A stretch of 64,000 nt of DNA from Sheuella amnicola (lineage in GTDB: Bacteria; Pseudomonadota; Gammaproteobacteria; Burkholderiales; Burkholderiaceae_B): positions 310,001 to 374,000 of the forward strand of contig NZ_JAAGRN010000001.1 in NCBI RefSeq assembly GCF_010499255.1, read 5' to 3'. The translations under genes and the position numbers were made by a program. Positions 36,166-46,128 of the stretch are shown here, piece by piece. The notes beneath the pieces were generated by a model. The model worked only from the letters and a program-made list of their open reading frames with translations. It was not told where the DNA came from and made no database searches. Numbering within the stretch: the first letter of the stretch is position 1; each line of letters opens with the position of its first letter.

Positions 36166-38025
36166 ATGAAATCCAGACAGCCGCTTCCCACCTTAACAAT
36201 TGCCGCGATTGGCGTTGTATTTGGCGATATTGGAACGAGTCCGCTTTACGCGCTAAAAGAAATTTTCAATGGCCATCATCCACTCGTGGTCAATGAAGCA
36301 AACATTCTAGGGCTTTTATCGATGGTCTTCTGGGCCATCATGGTTCTGGTATCGATCAAATATGTTGCCATCATCATGCGTGCGGACAACCGCGGCGAAG
36401 GCGGATCGCTGGCATTGCTGGCACTGATTACAGAAAAGGCCGAGCATTCCGGACTCAAGTGGATCGTGACGATGCTTGGGATTTTTGCCGCCGCGCTTTT
36501 CTTCGGCGATAGCATGATTACGCCTGCAATTTCGGTGTTATCCGCTGTTGAGGGTCTCGAAATCATTGCTCCGAGCCTCAAGCAATTCATTATCCCGATA
36601 ACCGTTGGCGTGTTGACGGGACTGTTTATTATTCAAAAGCGTGGCACAGGCCTAGTCGGTTTGTTCTTTGGACCGATCATGATGCTCTGGTTTGGAGTGC
36701 TCGGAATTCTAGGTCTGATTCAAATATTCCAGAACCCTAATGTTCTGGTCGGGTTGAACCCGCTTTATGCCTACCATTTCATTCTGAATCATCCGAAATT
36801 GGCCTTTCTTGCGCTTTCCGCTGTTGTTCTTGCGGTCACAGGCGGCGAGGCCCTTTACACAGACATGGGGCACTTCGGACGATTACCCATCAGGCTTGCA
36901 TGGTTCGGTTTTGTGATGCCCGCACTTGTCTTGAATTACTTCGGTCAGGGAGCCCTGCTTCTTGTTGATCCTGAGGCAATTCAGAATCCGTTCTATCTGC
37001 TTGCACCCGACTGGGCGCTTATCCCCATGGTGATTTTGGCAACGATAGCAACAGTGATTGCTTCACAAGCAGTTATTTCCGGCGCGTTTTCAGTCGCCCG
37101 TCAAGCAGTTCAAATGGGGTTACTCCCCCGCATGGTTATCGTTCACACATCTGGTAAAGAAGAGGGACAGATTTTTGTACCTTTTACCAATTGGACGCTT
37201 TATCTAGCCGTCGTTGCACTTGTGATCGGCTTTCAATCTTCATCGAATCTTGCTGCTGCCTATGGTATCGCTGTCACCGGCACAATGCTCATCGATACAG
37301 TACTTGTATCCTTTGTGATGGTACTGATCTGGCAATGGAGTAAGTTGCTGACTGCGATGATCGTCATTCCTTTATTGATGATTGATATCGCTTTTTTCTC
37401 AGCAAACGCTTTGAAAATACCTGACGGTGGTTGGTTTCCGCTTGCGATTGGATTTATTTCATTTACGGTTTTGACAACCTGGTTACGGGGTCGAAAACTG
37501 GTTGCTGAAGAAATGGCTAAAAACGTCATCCCCATGGATGTATTTATCGGCGCAATCGATGATGTTCATCGCGTTTCCGGTACGGCCGTATTCATGACCG
37601 CGTCGAAAGACGGCGTTCCCTCAGCCCTGCTCCATAACCTGAAACATAATCAGATTTTGCATGAACGCGTTGTGTTGATGACAATCAAGACAACCGACAC
37701 CCCGACGGTGCAGAACAAGGACAGAGTATCCATAGAGGACATGGGTAAAGGCTTTATTCGAATTATTGTCCGTTATGGATTCATGGAAAATCCGGATATC
37801 CCCAAAGCACTTCAGCTCTGCGAGGATCATGGACAAACTTTCGAGATGATGTCCACAACTTTTTATCTTTCGCGAGAGACTATTGTGCTTGCGCCTAAGC
37901 GGCTATATGCGATGTGGCGCGCATTTCTGTTCAAGTTCATGTCTAAAAACGCGACGAGTGCAACCAGTTATTTCAAAATCCCTCCCAACAGGGTTGTGGA
38001 ACTTGGCACACAGTTGCTGATTTAA
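36166..38025 (+). CDS. kup: Low-affinity potassium uptake protein Kup
   Basis: A proton-coupled potassium symporter (619 residues) of the inner membrane, the main constitutive K+ uptake route in many bacteria. It begins [23 protein letters not shown], the Kup signature. It has about twelve membrane helices over 1-440, including [12 protein letters not shown] and [19 protein letters not shown], and a cytoplasmic C-terminal domain (about 450-619). The length is normal. The IS30 copy lies 120 bases upstream and may have changed its promoter region. The threonine aldolase gene follows after 19 bases. Confidence 0.95.
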   Translation: MKSRQPLPTLTIAAIGVVFGDIGTSPLYALKEIFNGHHPLVVNEANILGLLSMVFWAIMVLVSIKYVAIIMRADNRGEGGSLALLALITEKAEHSGLKWIVTMLGIFAAALFFGDSMITPAISVLSAVEGLEIIAPSLKQFIIPITVGVLTGLFIIQKRGTGLVGLFFGPIMMLWFGVLGILGLIQIFQNPNVLVGLNPLYAYHFILNHPKLAFLALSAVVLAVTGGEALYTDMGHFGRLPIRLAWFGFVMPALVLNYFGQGALLLVDPEAIQNPFYLLAPDWALIPMVILATIATVIASQAVISGAFSVARQAVQMGLLPRMVIVHTSGKEEGQIFVPFTNWTLYLAVVALVIGFQSSSNLAAAYGIAVTGTMLIDTVLVSFVMVLIWQWSKLLTAMIVIPLLMIDIAFFSANALKIPDGGWFPLAIGFISFTVLTTWLRGRKLVAEEMAKNVIPMDVFIGAIDDVHRVSGTAVFMTASKDGVPSALLHNLKHNQILHERVVLMTIKTTDTPTVQNKDRVSIEDMGKGFIRIIVRYGFMENPDIPKALQLCEDHGQTFEMMSTTFYLSRETIVLAPKRLYAMWRAFLFKFMSKNATSATSYFKIPPNRVVELGTQLLI

Positions 38026-38044
38026 CAACCTGAGTTTCGAAAAA

Positions 38045-39100
38045 ATGAATCAAGTTGAAATTGAATTTAGAAGCGATAACTGCGGTCGTGCCGCCCCTGA
38101 GCTTATTGACGCGCTCGGTCGTGCCAATTCCGGCACAGCTTTAGGCTATGGTGGTGATGAACTGACTCGGTCTCTTTCAGACAGGTTCAGCTCGCTTTTT
38201 GAAACATCAGTAAGAGTCTTCCCTATTCCCACAGGTACAGGCGCGAATGCTCTTGCTCTTGCGAGTGCGACGAATGGTTTCGACGCGGTCTACTGTAGCC
38301 CTGAAGCGCATATCCACACTTCGGAATGCAATTCGGCAGGCTTTTTTGGCCAAGGGTTGAAAGTAACCACGGTTGAAGGTCAGTACGGCAAAGTAGTCCC
38401 GAATGCGCTTCAAAATGCCATTGAGCAAGCCGGTCGTGGACTTGCGCATAAGAGTCAACCAAGCGCTCTCAATCTTGTTCAGGCAACAGATATGGGAGCT
38501 GTCTACTCCGTGCCTGAGGTCCAGGCGCTCGGGTTGATAGCAAAGCAGAACGACATGGTTGTTCACATGGACGGAGCCCGCTTTGCCAATGCTTTGGCCA
38601 CACTGGGTTGCACACCTGCTGAACTGACTTGGCGTGCCGGTGTGGATATTCTTTCTTTCGGTGTGACAAAAAATGGTGGTTTATTGACCGATGCAATCGT
38701 TGTCTTTAATGATAACGTCGCAAATCAGATTGGATTTCATTTGCGCCGTGCAGGCATGATTTGGTCGAAGATGAGATTCGCATCCGCGCAAATTCACGCA
38801 TATGTCGAAAACGATCTATGGTTAAGACTCGCCCGGCAATCCAATACAAGTGCGACTTTAATAGCAAATGCATTGGAAAAGATTCAGGATGTAACGGTCG
38901 TTGCCCCGGTGCAGGCTAATGAGATTTTCGTCGAAACACGATCTGATGTTCTCGATCGACTAGCCGAATCGAACGTGAAATTCTATCGGCGCAGTCCAAC
39001 GCGGGCTCGGTTCGTATGTCGATGGGATACAACGGATGAAGAATGCAACGCGTTGATTCAGAGAATTACGCGTTGTCTTCAGCCGCATAGCCCATGTTGA
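38045..39100 (+). CDS. Low-specificity L-threonine aldolase family (PLP)
   Basis: A pyridoxal phosphate-dependent beta-eliminating lyase/threonine aldolase (351 residues) that would split threonine into glycine and acetaldehyde. Blocks are EFRSDNCGRAAPELIDAL, ALGYGGDELTRSLSDRFSSL, PTGTGANALALAS, VVHMDGARFANALATLG (with the PLP-binding Asp) and DILSFGVTKNGGLL (with the PLP lysine). The last 35 bases overlap the 3' end of purF on the other strand. The related serine/tryptophan lyases are possible but fit less well. Confidence 0.87.
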   Translation: MNQVEIEFRSDNCGRAAPELIDALGRANSGTALGYGGDELTRSLSDRFSSLFETSVRVFPIPTGTGANALALASATNGFDAVYCSPEAHIHTSECNSAGFFGQGLKVTTVEGQYGKVVPNALQNAIEQAGRGLAHKSQPSALNLVQATDMGAVYSVPEVQALGLIAKQNDMVVHMDGARFANALATLGCTPAELTWRAGVDILSFGVTKNGGLLTDAIVVFNDNVANQIGFHLRRAGMIWSKMRFASAQIHAYVENDLWLRLARQSNTSATLIANALEKIQDVTVVAPVQANEIFVETRSDVLDRLAESNVKFYRRSPTRARFVCRWDTTDEECNALIQRITRCLQPHSPC

Positions 39101-40583
39101 ACAATAGGCCGTTTGCCCCGTCCTGAGCCGATTGACGGTTTTGTCCCAGTTTCTGAAGGTATTCCGGCGTGATGTCGCCGGTCACATATTCACCGGTGAA
39201 ACAAGAGGTATCGAACTTTTTCAAAGCAGGATTCAAATCACTGACTGAGCGTGTCATTGCATCGATATCTTGATAAATAAGCGCATCCGCTCCAATAATG
39301 CGCGCGATTTCATCCTCATTGCGACCATTCGCAATCAATTCCTTTTGCGTTGGCATGTCAATGCCATACACGTTCTGATAGCGAACCGGTGGTGCTGCTG
39401 ATGCCATAAACACTTTGTTGGCACCCGCTGCGCGCGCCATATCTACAATCTCCCGACTTGTTGTTCCGCGCACGATGGAGTCATCAACCAAAAGTACATT
39501 TTTGCCTTTGAATTCCATACCAATGGCATTGAGTTTTTGTCGGACAGATTTTTTACGCACGGCTTGTCCCGGCATAATGAACGTGCGGCCAACGTAACGA
39601 TTTTTAATCAACCCCTCACGGTAGTTCAAGTTCAATCGGTCAGCGAGTTGCATCGCAGCCGGTCGTGAAGAGTCCGGTATCGGCATCACTACATCGATAT
39701 CACCAAGCCTTAAGCTGCGGGCAAGTTTATCGGCAAGATACTCTCCCATCTTTAAGCGGGATCCGTAAACCGAAACACCATCAAGAACCGAGTCAGGACG
39801 AGCAAAATAGACATATTCGAATATACAAGGCGCATGCACTGCACCAGTCGCACACATCTCGCTTGATACCTTACCATCTAGGGAAATGAACACAGCCTCC
39901 CCGGGAAGAATGTCACGTTCGAATACAAACCCTGAGCCTTCAAGGGCAACGGATTCGGACGCAACCATCCATTCGGTGCCTTGAGGTGAATCGTAACGTC
40001 CCAGACATAGTGGACGAATCCCATGCGGATCTCGGAACGCAAGCATGCCGTAGCCGGATATTTGGGCCACGACGGCATAGGCACCTTTAACACGTTGATG
40101 AAGCGCTTTCACAGCCTTGAATATCGCAGTCTCATCCAGCGATACGCCATGGGCAGCGCGTTGCAACTCGTGAGCAAGAACATTGAGCAACACTTCCGAA
40201 TCGGAGTTTGTGTTGATATGTCTTTGATCGTTTTTGAATAAAGACTCGCGCAGTTCCTGCCAGTTTGTCAGATTGCCATTATGAGCAAACGTGATGCCGA
40301 AGGGTGCGTTGACATAAAAAGGCTGCGCTTCCTCGACGCTTTCGCTTGAACCTGCGGTCGGGTAGCGTACCTGCCCTATCCCGCTTGTGCCGGGAAGAGA
40401 TCTCATGTTGCGGGTACGAAAAACATCTTTCACAAGGCCATGAGCCTTGTACATATTGAAATGATTTCCGTTGGAGGTTGCAATCCCCGCGGCATCCTGA
40501 CCACGGTGTTGTAACAACAGCAGGCTGTCATACAACAGTTGATTGACAGGGCCGCGACCGATTACTCCGACAATTCCACACAT
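39066..40583 (-). CDS. purF: Amidophosphoribosyltransferase
   Basis: First committed step of purine synthesis: makes 5-phosphoribosylamine from PRPP and glutamine. The 505-residue protein starts MCGIVGVIGRGPVNQLLYDS, with Cys2 as the N-terminal nucleophile after Met removal. LLLLQHRGQDAAGIAT and GQVRYPTAGSS follow in the glutaminase half. The PRPP site is NVLLVDDSIVRGTTSREIV. The order folC-SPOR-cvpA-purF on one strand is standard in Betaproteobacteria. The 3' end runs 35 bases into the threonine aldolase gene. Confidence 0.97.
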   Translation of the reverse strand: MCGIVGVIGRGPVNQLLYDSLLLLQHRGQDAAGIATSNGNHFNMYKAHGLVKDVFRTRNMRSLPGTSGIGQVRYPTAGSSESVEEAQPFYVNAPFGITFAHNGNLTNWQELRESLFKNDQRHINTNSDSEVLLNVLAHELQRAAHGVSLDETAIFKAVKALHQRVKGAYAVVAQISGYGMLAFRDPHGIRPLCLGRYDSPQGTEWMVASESVALEGSGFVFERDILPGEAVFISLDGKVSSEMCATGAVHAPCIFEYVYFARPDSVLDGVSVYGSRLKMGEYLADKLARSLRLGDIDVVMPIPDSSRPAAMQLADRLNLNYREGLIKNRYVGRTFIMPGQAVRKKSVRQKLNAIGMEFKGKNVLLVDDSIVRGTTSREIVDMARAAGANKVFMASAAPPVRYQNVYGIDMPTQKELIANGRNEDEIARIIGADALIYQDIDAMTRSVSDLNPALKKFDTSCFTGEYVTGDITPEYLQKLGQNRQSAQDGANGLLFNMGYAAEDNA

Positions 40584-40619
40584 GAAAAATCCTGATTGCA
40601 GTTAAACCGCAGGCAAAAA

Positions 40620-41108
40620 TTAATAAGGCAGCCAATCGTTCACAGGTGCCGGCACGCGAAGTTTGATCAGTTGGATCAACCCGACAACCGGCTTGGAAAA
40701 CATCGCCTGATTCCACCACGCCTCTTGAGGTAGAGGTGTATATCCTGCAAGAACAACAAGCACTAAAACAAATAAGAATCCCCTGACCAGACCGAACAAG
40801 GCGCCTAACCCATGGTCAGCCGGAGTTAATCCTGTTTTACTGATCAATGCCGAAAGCATCATGTTAAACAAACCGATGGTCATCAGCACCAAAACGAACA
40901 CACTAATATAAGCAACCGCCATTTTGATGAATGGCTGATCAATCCAACGTGCAAGCCATTCAGATGCCATGGGCCCCCACCAGATTGCGGCAAGAAAAGC
41001 GCATGCATATGCAACCAGTGAAAGCACTTCCTTCAACAATCCCCTGACGAGTCCTAGCACTGCCGAAACAGTGATGATTGCAATCAGAACGAAATCAAAA
41101 CCTGTCAC
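40620..41108 (-). CDS. cvpA: CvpA-family inner membrane protein
   Basis: A 162-residue membrane protein needed for colicin V export in Escherichia coli; its general role is probably in envelope stability. It has about four membrane segments. The family opening DFVLIAIITVSAVLGLVRGLLKEVLSL is visible at 4-30, and DHGLGALFGLVRGFLFVLVLVVLAG at about 98-122. It is coupled to the SPOR gene by a four-base overlap and followed by purF after 36 bases, the typical order. Confidence 0.93.
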   Translation of the reverse strand: MTGFDFVLIAIITVSAVLGLVRGLLKEVLSLVAYACAFLAAIWWGPMASEWLARWIDQPFIKMAVAYISVFVLVLMTIGLFNMMLSALISKTGLTPADHGLGALFGLVRGFLFVLVLVVLAGYTPLPQEAWWNQAMFSKPVVGLIQLIKLRVPAPVNDWLPY

Positions 41109-41914
41109 TGCTGGATGTACGCACCGGGATAACCAAGCGTACGAAGTCGTGTTTGATTAGCCGCAGCGGATTCGCGTGAGGTAAATGGTCCAACGCGAAC
41201 CCGGTAGTAAGTTTTGCCGTTCACATTAACCGGTCCATCCACATACGCGTTGGATATGCCGGAAGATGACAGTTTTCCTTTAAGAGCTTGCGCATCTGAA
41301 GACGATTCCAGCGATGACACTTGAACAACAAAGTTCCCCTTTGTTGGAGCTTTGGGGCTAGCTGTTGTCGTTCCAGGAGGCGGGACCGACTCTGCAGTCG
41401 AGCGCGACTCAAGAAGTGCGCTCGCCTTTACGCCATCGTCAGATCTGGTTGTTGGCTTTTTGGCTGCCGGCTTGGGCTCGGTCTTCACTTCAGGCTTAGC
41501 TTCAGGTTTAGCCTTGACTTCGGGCTTAGCGACAGGAGCAACGGGCGCGGGCGCAGGGGCTGCAGGCTGTTGGGCGACAGAGGCGCTAGGTGTTTCAGGA
41601 GCTTTTATTGCCGTCGCAGCTTCAGTCTGGCTAGTTGTTGACTGGATGGCCGGTTCGGATAAATTGGGTTGAAATGCCCCGTTGCGATCAGGCACGCGTA
41701 TTGCAATATTGTTTGAAACAGGCACCTGCTCGGAGTCAAGCAACATCGGCAAAACCACAATCGCCGTTAGTATCAAAACTACAGATCCAGCTAGGCGGCG
41801 ACGAGCCCGAACACGCAGCTCGGCCGCCTGGGCCTCACTTGACACGGATGGACGCGGCCTGCCGACTACCGGCTTGCGTAGTGTTGAACTATCCTTTCTG
41901 GAAAACAGGCCCAT
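41105..41914 (-). CDS. SPOR-domain protein (DedD/FtsN-like)
   Basis: A 269-residue single-span membrane protein. A cytoplasmic basic N-terminus and one membrane helix (about 43-60, VVLILTAIVVLPMLLD) lead to a long, low-complexity periplasmic linker of Ala/Pro/Lys/Glu (about 105-150, repeated KPEVK/KPEAK). A C-terminal SPOR domain (about 193-269, NFVVQVSSLESSSDAQALKG) follows. SPOR domains bind denuded glycan at the division septum. In this position it corresponds to DedD. Coupled to cvpA by ATGA. Confidence 0.9.
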   Translation of the reverse strand: MGLFSRKDSSTLRKPVVGRPRPSVSSEAQAAELRVRARRRLAGSVVLILTAIVVLPMLLDSEQVPVSNNIAIRVPDRNGAFQPNLSEPAIQSTTSQTEAATAIKAPETPSASVAQQPAAPAPAPVAPVAKPEVKAKPEAKPEVKTEPKPAAKKPTTRSDDGVKASALLESRSTAESVPPPGTTTASPKAPTKGNFVVQVSSLESSSDAQALKGKLSSSGISNAYVDGPVNVNGKTYYRVRVGPFTSRESAAANQTRLRTLGYPGAYIQQ

Positions 41915-41978
41915 TTATGATGATTTCCCGACTGGATAAACGAATAATTCCGGATGAAAAATGATGATGTTTTGCATC

Positions 41979-43289
41979 TTAAACAGTTCGATTAAGTGAC
42001 TCTAAAGCACCTGCCACGGTTAAGAACGAGCCGAACACTATGATTCTATCATCCGGGTTGCTCAATTCTGTCGCCGCCCCTAAGGCTGCCTTGACAGATT
42101 CATAATCGGTTACTGCCGAATCAGTCCGATCCACATCGGGACTTTCCATCAGGATTTGATTCACTCGATCCGCAAGTTCGGCTCCCGACAGTCCACGCGC
42201 ACCGGGCAGTGATGCGCAAAACCATCTATCGATTCTCTTGGCCATGTGACGCACCACCGATTCGACATCTTTATCTGACAGCATTCCAAAAACAGCATAC
42301 GTGTAAGGATGGAATCCCATATTGCCAAGGTTTTTCTCTAATACCGCCGCCGCATGTGGGTTGTGAGCGACATCAAGAATAATCGTCGGCTGTCCTGGCA
42401 ATATCTGGAACCGCCCCGGAAGTGACGCATTCAATAATCCCTGCCTGACAGCTTGCTGTGGTATCGATAGCTTATCTCTTGTCGATTCCAGTGCAGCTAG
42501 TGCAGCCGACGCATTCAACAATTGATTCGCACCTCTAAGGGCCGGATAGGCCAGTGCATTGCGGCGTTGATGGCGCCCTGCGAAAGCCCATTGCTGACGA
42601 TCGCCCGAGTAATTGAAGTCCCGACCAAACAGCCACAAATCTGCACCGATCTTATTGGCGTAAGCTACAAGGGATTCGGGTGGAATGGGATCACTACAAA
42701 TCGCGGGACGATCAGGTCTGAAAATGTGGGCTTTTTCTAAACCAATCTGTTCGCGCGTATCTCCCAGCCAGTCTGTATGATCGATGTCCACACTGGTAAT
42801 GATGGAACAATCGGCGTCTACAATATTGACCGCATCCAGCCGTCCTCCCAAACCGACTTCAAGCACCATGGCATCAAGCTTGCTTTGGGCGAACAGACGC
42901 AAAATCGCCAAGGTGGTGAACTCGAAATACGTAAGGGAAACACTCTCCCGGGCTTTTTCAACGGCTTCGAAGTGTTCGATGAAAACTTCATCCGCAACGA
43001 TTTCTCCATTGATTCTGGCTCGTTCGTTGAAATGAATCATGTGGGGGGATATATACATCCCTACCCGATAACCCGATGCGAGCAAAATCGACTCCAGCAT
43101 TGCGCAAGTGGAGCCCTTGCCGTTTGTACCGCCTACGACATATTTGATTGCATCGCAGTCCAGGGCCAATCGTGCAGCGACGATTTTCACACGATCAAGA
43201 CCCATATCGATCACGCTGGGGTGCAAAGCCTCCAGATATGTCAGCCAAGTCTCGAGAGTCGAGCCATGGGATGGGGGCGTAGCGATCAT
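41979..43289 (-). CDS. folC: Folylpolyglutamate/dihydrofolate synthase
   Basis: Adds glutamate to dihydropteroate and to folates. The 436-residue protein contains the P-loop YVVGGTNGKGSTCAMLESIL (about 45-65), YISPHMIHFNERARINGE, LEVGLGGRLDAVNIVDAD and SVDIDHTDWLGDTREQIGLEKA. The C-terminal block TIILDVAHNPHAAAVL is the Mur-ligase-like motif. The length is normal. It starts the folC-SPOR-cvpA-purF run and is divergent from the cupin gene. Confidence 0.95.
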   Translation of the reverse strand: MIATPPSHGSTLETWLTYLEALHPSVIDMGLDRVKIVAARLALDCDAIKYVVGGTNGKGSTCAMLESILLASGYRVGMYISPHMIHFNERARINGEIVADEVFIEHFEAVEKARESVSLTYFEFTTLAILRLFAQSKLDAMVLEVGLGGRLDAVNIVDADCSIITSVDIDHTDWLGDTREQIGLEKAHIFRPDRPAICSDPIPPESLVAYANKIGADLWLFGRDFNYSGDRQQWAFAGRHQRRNALAYPALRGANQLLNASAALAALESTRDKLSIPQQAVRQGLLNASLPGRFQILPGQPTIILDVAHNPHAAAVLEKNLGNMGFHPYTYAVFGMLSDKDVESVVRHMAKRIDRWFCASLPGARGLSGAELADRVNQILMESPDVDRTDSAVTDYESVKAALGAATELSNPDDRIIVFGSFLTVAGALESLNRTV

Positions 43290-43415
43290 GAGCGTATTGG
43301 ATAATCGAAAGGTTGGACAATTTGGATTTTAACAGCCCCTTTCGATAGCGCCATTTGCTTGCGCACTCCTCATCATCCTGCTAAAACCCCAAAATATTTG
43401 AGGATAAACAAACAT

Positions 43416-43799
43416 ATGAATCATCCAAGCTGGTTAATTAAAGAAGCTCAAATTCCCGGATATCATCCCGCAAATCATACCGGTACCCTCAATCGCCGAC
43501 TCATCAGTCGCGAAACTGTTGGCGCACAGCATGTCGAAGTTTTGCTGGGGGTCATCGAAAAGGGCAAAGGCGCCCTTCCCCATGCTCATCCCGGGATAGA
43601 ACAAGTTTGTTATTTGCTTAGTGGTACGGCTCGTGCGCAAGTCAATGATGAAGTGGCAGATATGGTTGCAGGCGACTGTTGTTATTTCCCGCCGGATGTT
43701 CCGCATGTATTTACCGTAACTAGCGATGAGCCGGTTCGAGTATTGATCATTTATTCCCCACCTTACGAAGAGTCGCCAGAGCGCGTTATTCGTTTCTAA
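43416..43799 (+). CDS. Single-domain cupin protein
   Basis: A 127-residue small beta-barrel. Motif 1 is HAHPGIEQVCYLLSGTARA, with metal-type His, His and Glu. Motif 2 is GDCCYFPPDVPHVFTV. It is therefore probably metal-binding, and could be an isomerase, dioxygenase or sugar-acid binding protein; the reaction cannot be told. I start at ATG 43416 because the longer form from 43359 has no family character. A Bug-type receptor follows 19 bases later, so the cupin may act on its ligand (inference). Confidence 0.82.
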   Translation: MNHPSWLIKEAQIPGYHPANHTGTLNRRLISRETVGAQHVEVLLGVIEKGKGALPHAHPGIEQVCYLLSGTARAQVNDEVADMVAGDCCYFPPDVPHVFTVTSDEPVRVLIIYSPPYEESPERVIRF

Positions 43800-43818
43800 T
43801 CGAGGACCATAATCAAAC

Positions 43819-44808
43819 ATGAAAAACTTTACTCGCTTGATCAAATCGGGACTGAATTGTTTCCTTATCGCTTTTGCGGGGGCTTGTTCAGTAACTGCGC
43901 AGGCACAATCTTCAAGCTATCCATCAAAACCGATCAGCCTCATCGTACCCTTTCCAGCCGGTTCGGGTACTGATGCAGTCGGTCGTATTTTTGCCACCGA
44001 ATTGAGCAAGATACTTGGGCAGCAAGTTGTCATCGAAAACAAACCCGGAGGCAATGCAACCATCGCGGCCGCCTATGTCGCACGTGCCCAACCCGATGGA
44101 TACACATTATTTGTCACAACCAACACATCTCATTCGGCAGCACCTTGGTTGATGAAAAATGTTTCATATGATCCGGTGAAAGATTTCACGCCAATTGCGC
44201 GCGGCGGCAATCTACCTTTTATATTGGTCATTAATCCAAAATTGCCGTTCAATTCAGTACAAGAGCTCGTTGCCTACGCGAAGAAAAATCCCGGTAAGTT
44301 GAACTACGCATCCGGAAACAGTACGGGGATTGTCGGGGGTGCGACATTTGCGTCCAGAGCCGGAATCGACATTGTGCATGTACCTTATAAAGGTACGCCA
44401 CAAGCCATGACGGATCTTGTTGGTGGTCAAGTAGACATGATGTTTACCGATGTTGCTTCTGGAATGCCATTCGTCAAATCCGGTCAAGTGCGCGCTATTG
44501 CCGTTTCCACCGCCAAGCGTAGCGAATTACTTCCGGAGTTGCCTTCCATGGCTGAAGCAGGCGTAAAAGACTTTGATTTGATTTCATGGAATGGTTATTT
44601 CGGACCGGCCGGGTTACCTCCCGATGTCGTCAGCAAGGTGAATGCGGCAATCAATCAAATTGTGAACGATCCGGAGACAAAGAAAAAACTATCGGTTCTG
44701 GGTTTTGATGCGTTTAGCGGTACGCCACAACAGTTCGCCGGCTTTGTGCAAGAGCAATTGCAGTTATGGAAAAGGCTGATTCAAGATGCAGGAATTAAGC
44801 CGGAATAA
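43819..44808 (+). CDS. Bug-family tripartite tricarboxylate receptor
   Basis: The second Bug/TctC receptor of the window (329 residues). Its signal peptide ends near AQAQSS. The mature part starts YPSKPISLIVPFPAGSGTDAVG. VVIENKPGGNATIAAAYVARAQPDG, split as the two conserved loops, and VPYKGTPQAMTDLVGGQVDMMF bind the carboxylate ligand. The ligand is unknown. No TctA or TctB membrane genes are near. It is only moderately similar by eye to the receptor at 29366-30391, so it is not a recent duplicate. Confidence 0.9.
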   Translation: MKNFTRLIKSGLNCFLIAFAGACSVTAQAQSSSYPSKPISLIVPFPAGSGTDAVGRIFATELSKILGQQVVIENKPGGNATIAAAYVARAQPDGYTLFVTTNTSHSAAPWLMKNVSYDPVKDFTPIARGGNLPFILVINPKLPFNSVQELVAYAKKNPGKLNYASGNSTGIVGGATFASRAGIDIVHVPYKGTPQAMTDLVGGQVDMMFTDVASGMPFVKSGQVRAIAVSTAKRSELLPELPSMAEAGVKDFDLISWNGYFGPAGLPPDVVSKVNAAINQIVNDPETKKKLSVLGFDAFSGTPQQFAGFVQEQLQLWKRLIQDAGIKPE

Positions 44809-44825
44809 TTTGGTCGAGTTGAACA

Positions 44826-45659
44826 ATGTGTCTTGCTGTCATCGCTGTCAATGTTTTACCGAAGTGGCCATTGATCATTGTGGCCAATCGCGATGAGTTT
44901 CACGAACGTCCGACAGCGTCGCTGGCGCCTTGGCCTGATAAGGGCAATCGCATACTCGGCGCAAGAGACTTGCGTGCATCAGGCACTTGGTTGGGTGTAA
45001 ATCTCAAAGGCCATATCGGATTGCTCACTAATTACAGGGAACCCGGAAAAAACGATCCGAATGCCCTTTCACGGGGCAATCTGATCGAGCACTATTTATC
45101 CGAATCGGTTCAGGCGCACCAATACATTCAGGATACTCAAACCGGGTTTCATGAATACAATGGTTTCAATCTTGTTCTAAGCGATGACAGGAATGTATGC
45201 TTCACATCAAATCGCTCATCGCTCAAAGGTGCCAGTTCTTTGTCTGATCCACTCGCGCCTGGAGTATATGGTCTTTCCAATGCGTCTCTTGACACGCCCT
45301 GGCCTAAATTGGTGCGGACGCGAGACGCAGTCAGAAACCACATCATGTCGCATAACGAACCTGCATCGAATGTACTTTTCGAGATATTTTCCGATCGTAG
45401 GCAAGCTGGCGAAACAGATATGCCAAAGACAGGCTTATCTCCCGACAGGGAACGGCTTTTGAGTAGCCCCTTTATTGTCGACCCGCTGTATGGCACGCGA
45501 AGCACTTCGATTATTTTTAAACATCGTTACGGCAAGATATACTTTTTTGAACGAAGTTTCGATCCGCTGGGAAACATATCGGACGATCAGAGTTGGCTTT
45601 TCAATCCTGAATTCGGCTCCTTTCAGTACAATTCGACAGGTCAAATAACAAACGATTAA
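44826..45659 (+). CDS. NRDE-family (TANGO2-like) protein
   Basis: A 277-residue protein of the NRDE/TANGO2 family, predicted Ntn-hydrolase-like. It starts MCLAVIAVNVLPKWPLIIVA, with Cys2 as a possible N-terminal nucleophile. ANRDEFHERPTASLAPWPD is the naming motif, followed by ILGARDLRASGTWLGVN and GLLTNYREP. Its physiological role in bacteria is not known; eukaryotic TANGO2 has been linked to heme and lipid handling. It follows the Bug receptor by 17 bases and precedes the YqeY gene by 7. Confidence 0.88.
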   Translation: MCLAVIAVNVLPKWPLIIVANRDEFHERPTASLAPWPDKGNRILGARDLRASGTWLGVNLKGHIGLLTNYREPGKNDPNALSRGNLIEHYLSESVQAHQYIQDTQTGFHEYNGFNLVLSDDRNVCFTSNRSSLKGASSLSDPLAPGVYGLSNASLDTPWPKLVRTRDAVRNHIMSHNEPASNVLFEIFSDRRQAGETDMPKTGLSPDRERLLSSPFIVDPLYGTRSTSIIFKHRYGKIYFFERSFDPLGNISDDQSWLFNPEFGSFQYNSTGQITND

Positions 45660-45666
45660 GGCTGAT

Positions 45667-46122
45667 ATGTCAGATCTCAAAACCAGAATTTCGGATTCCG
45701 TAAAGGACGCCATGCGTGCAAAGGCCACTGACCGTCTCGGTACGCTCAGATTTTTGCAAGCTGCAATCAAACAAAAGGAAGTCGATGAAAGGCGCGAACT
45801 GACGGATGCGGATGTCACTTCCATCATTGAAAAACAAGTCAAACAGCGTCGCGAATCAATAGCCGCTTTTGAACAAGCCGGCCGAACCGAAACCGCAGCT
45901 CAGGAAACCGCTGAACTCGCAGTGTTGAAGGAGTTTCTACCTCAAGCTGCAACGGATGCAGAGATATCCGCGGCTATTGATGCCGCGATGGCAGAAGTTT
46001 CTGCGCAAGGTGTTACAGGGGCTCCTGCCATGGGCAAAATCATGGCAATTCTTAAGCAAAATTTGGCTGGTAAAGCAGACATGTCCTCTTTATCAGCCAA
46101 AGTTAAGGCAAAACTAAACTAA
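45667..46122 (+). CDS. GatB/YqeY-domain protein
   Basis: A 151-residue helical protein resembling the tail domain of the GatB subunit of the tRNA amidotransferase, which suggests tRNA binding; the actual role is unknown. Blocks are MRAKATDRLGTLRFLQAAIKQ, KQVKQRRESIAAFEQAGR and LKEFLPQAATDAEISAAI. The C-terminal MGKIMAILKQNLAGKADMS is also conserved. In many Proteobacteria this gene sits between rpsU and dnaG; here it follows the NRDE gene instead. Confidence 0.92.
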   Translation: MSDLKTRISDSVKDAMRAKATDRLGTLRFLQAAIKQKEVDERRELTDADVTSIIEKQVKQRRESIAAFEQAGRTETAAQETAELAVLKEFLPQAATDAEISAAIDAAMAEVSAQGVTGAPAMGKIMAILKQNLAGKADMSSLSAKVKAKLN

Positions 46123-46128
46123 GTAAAT

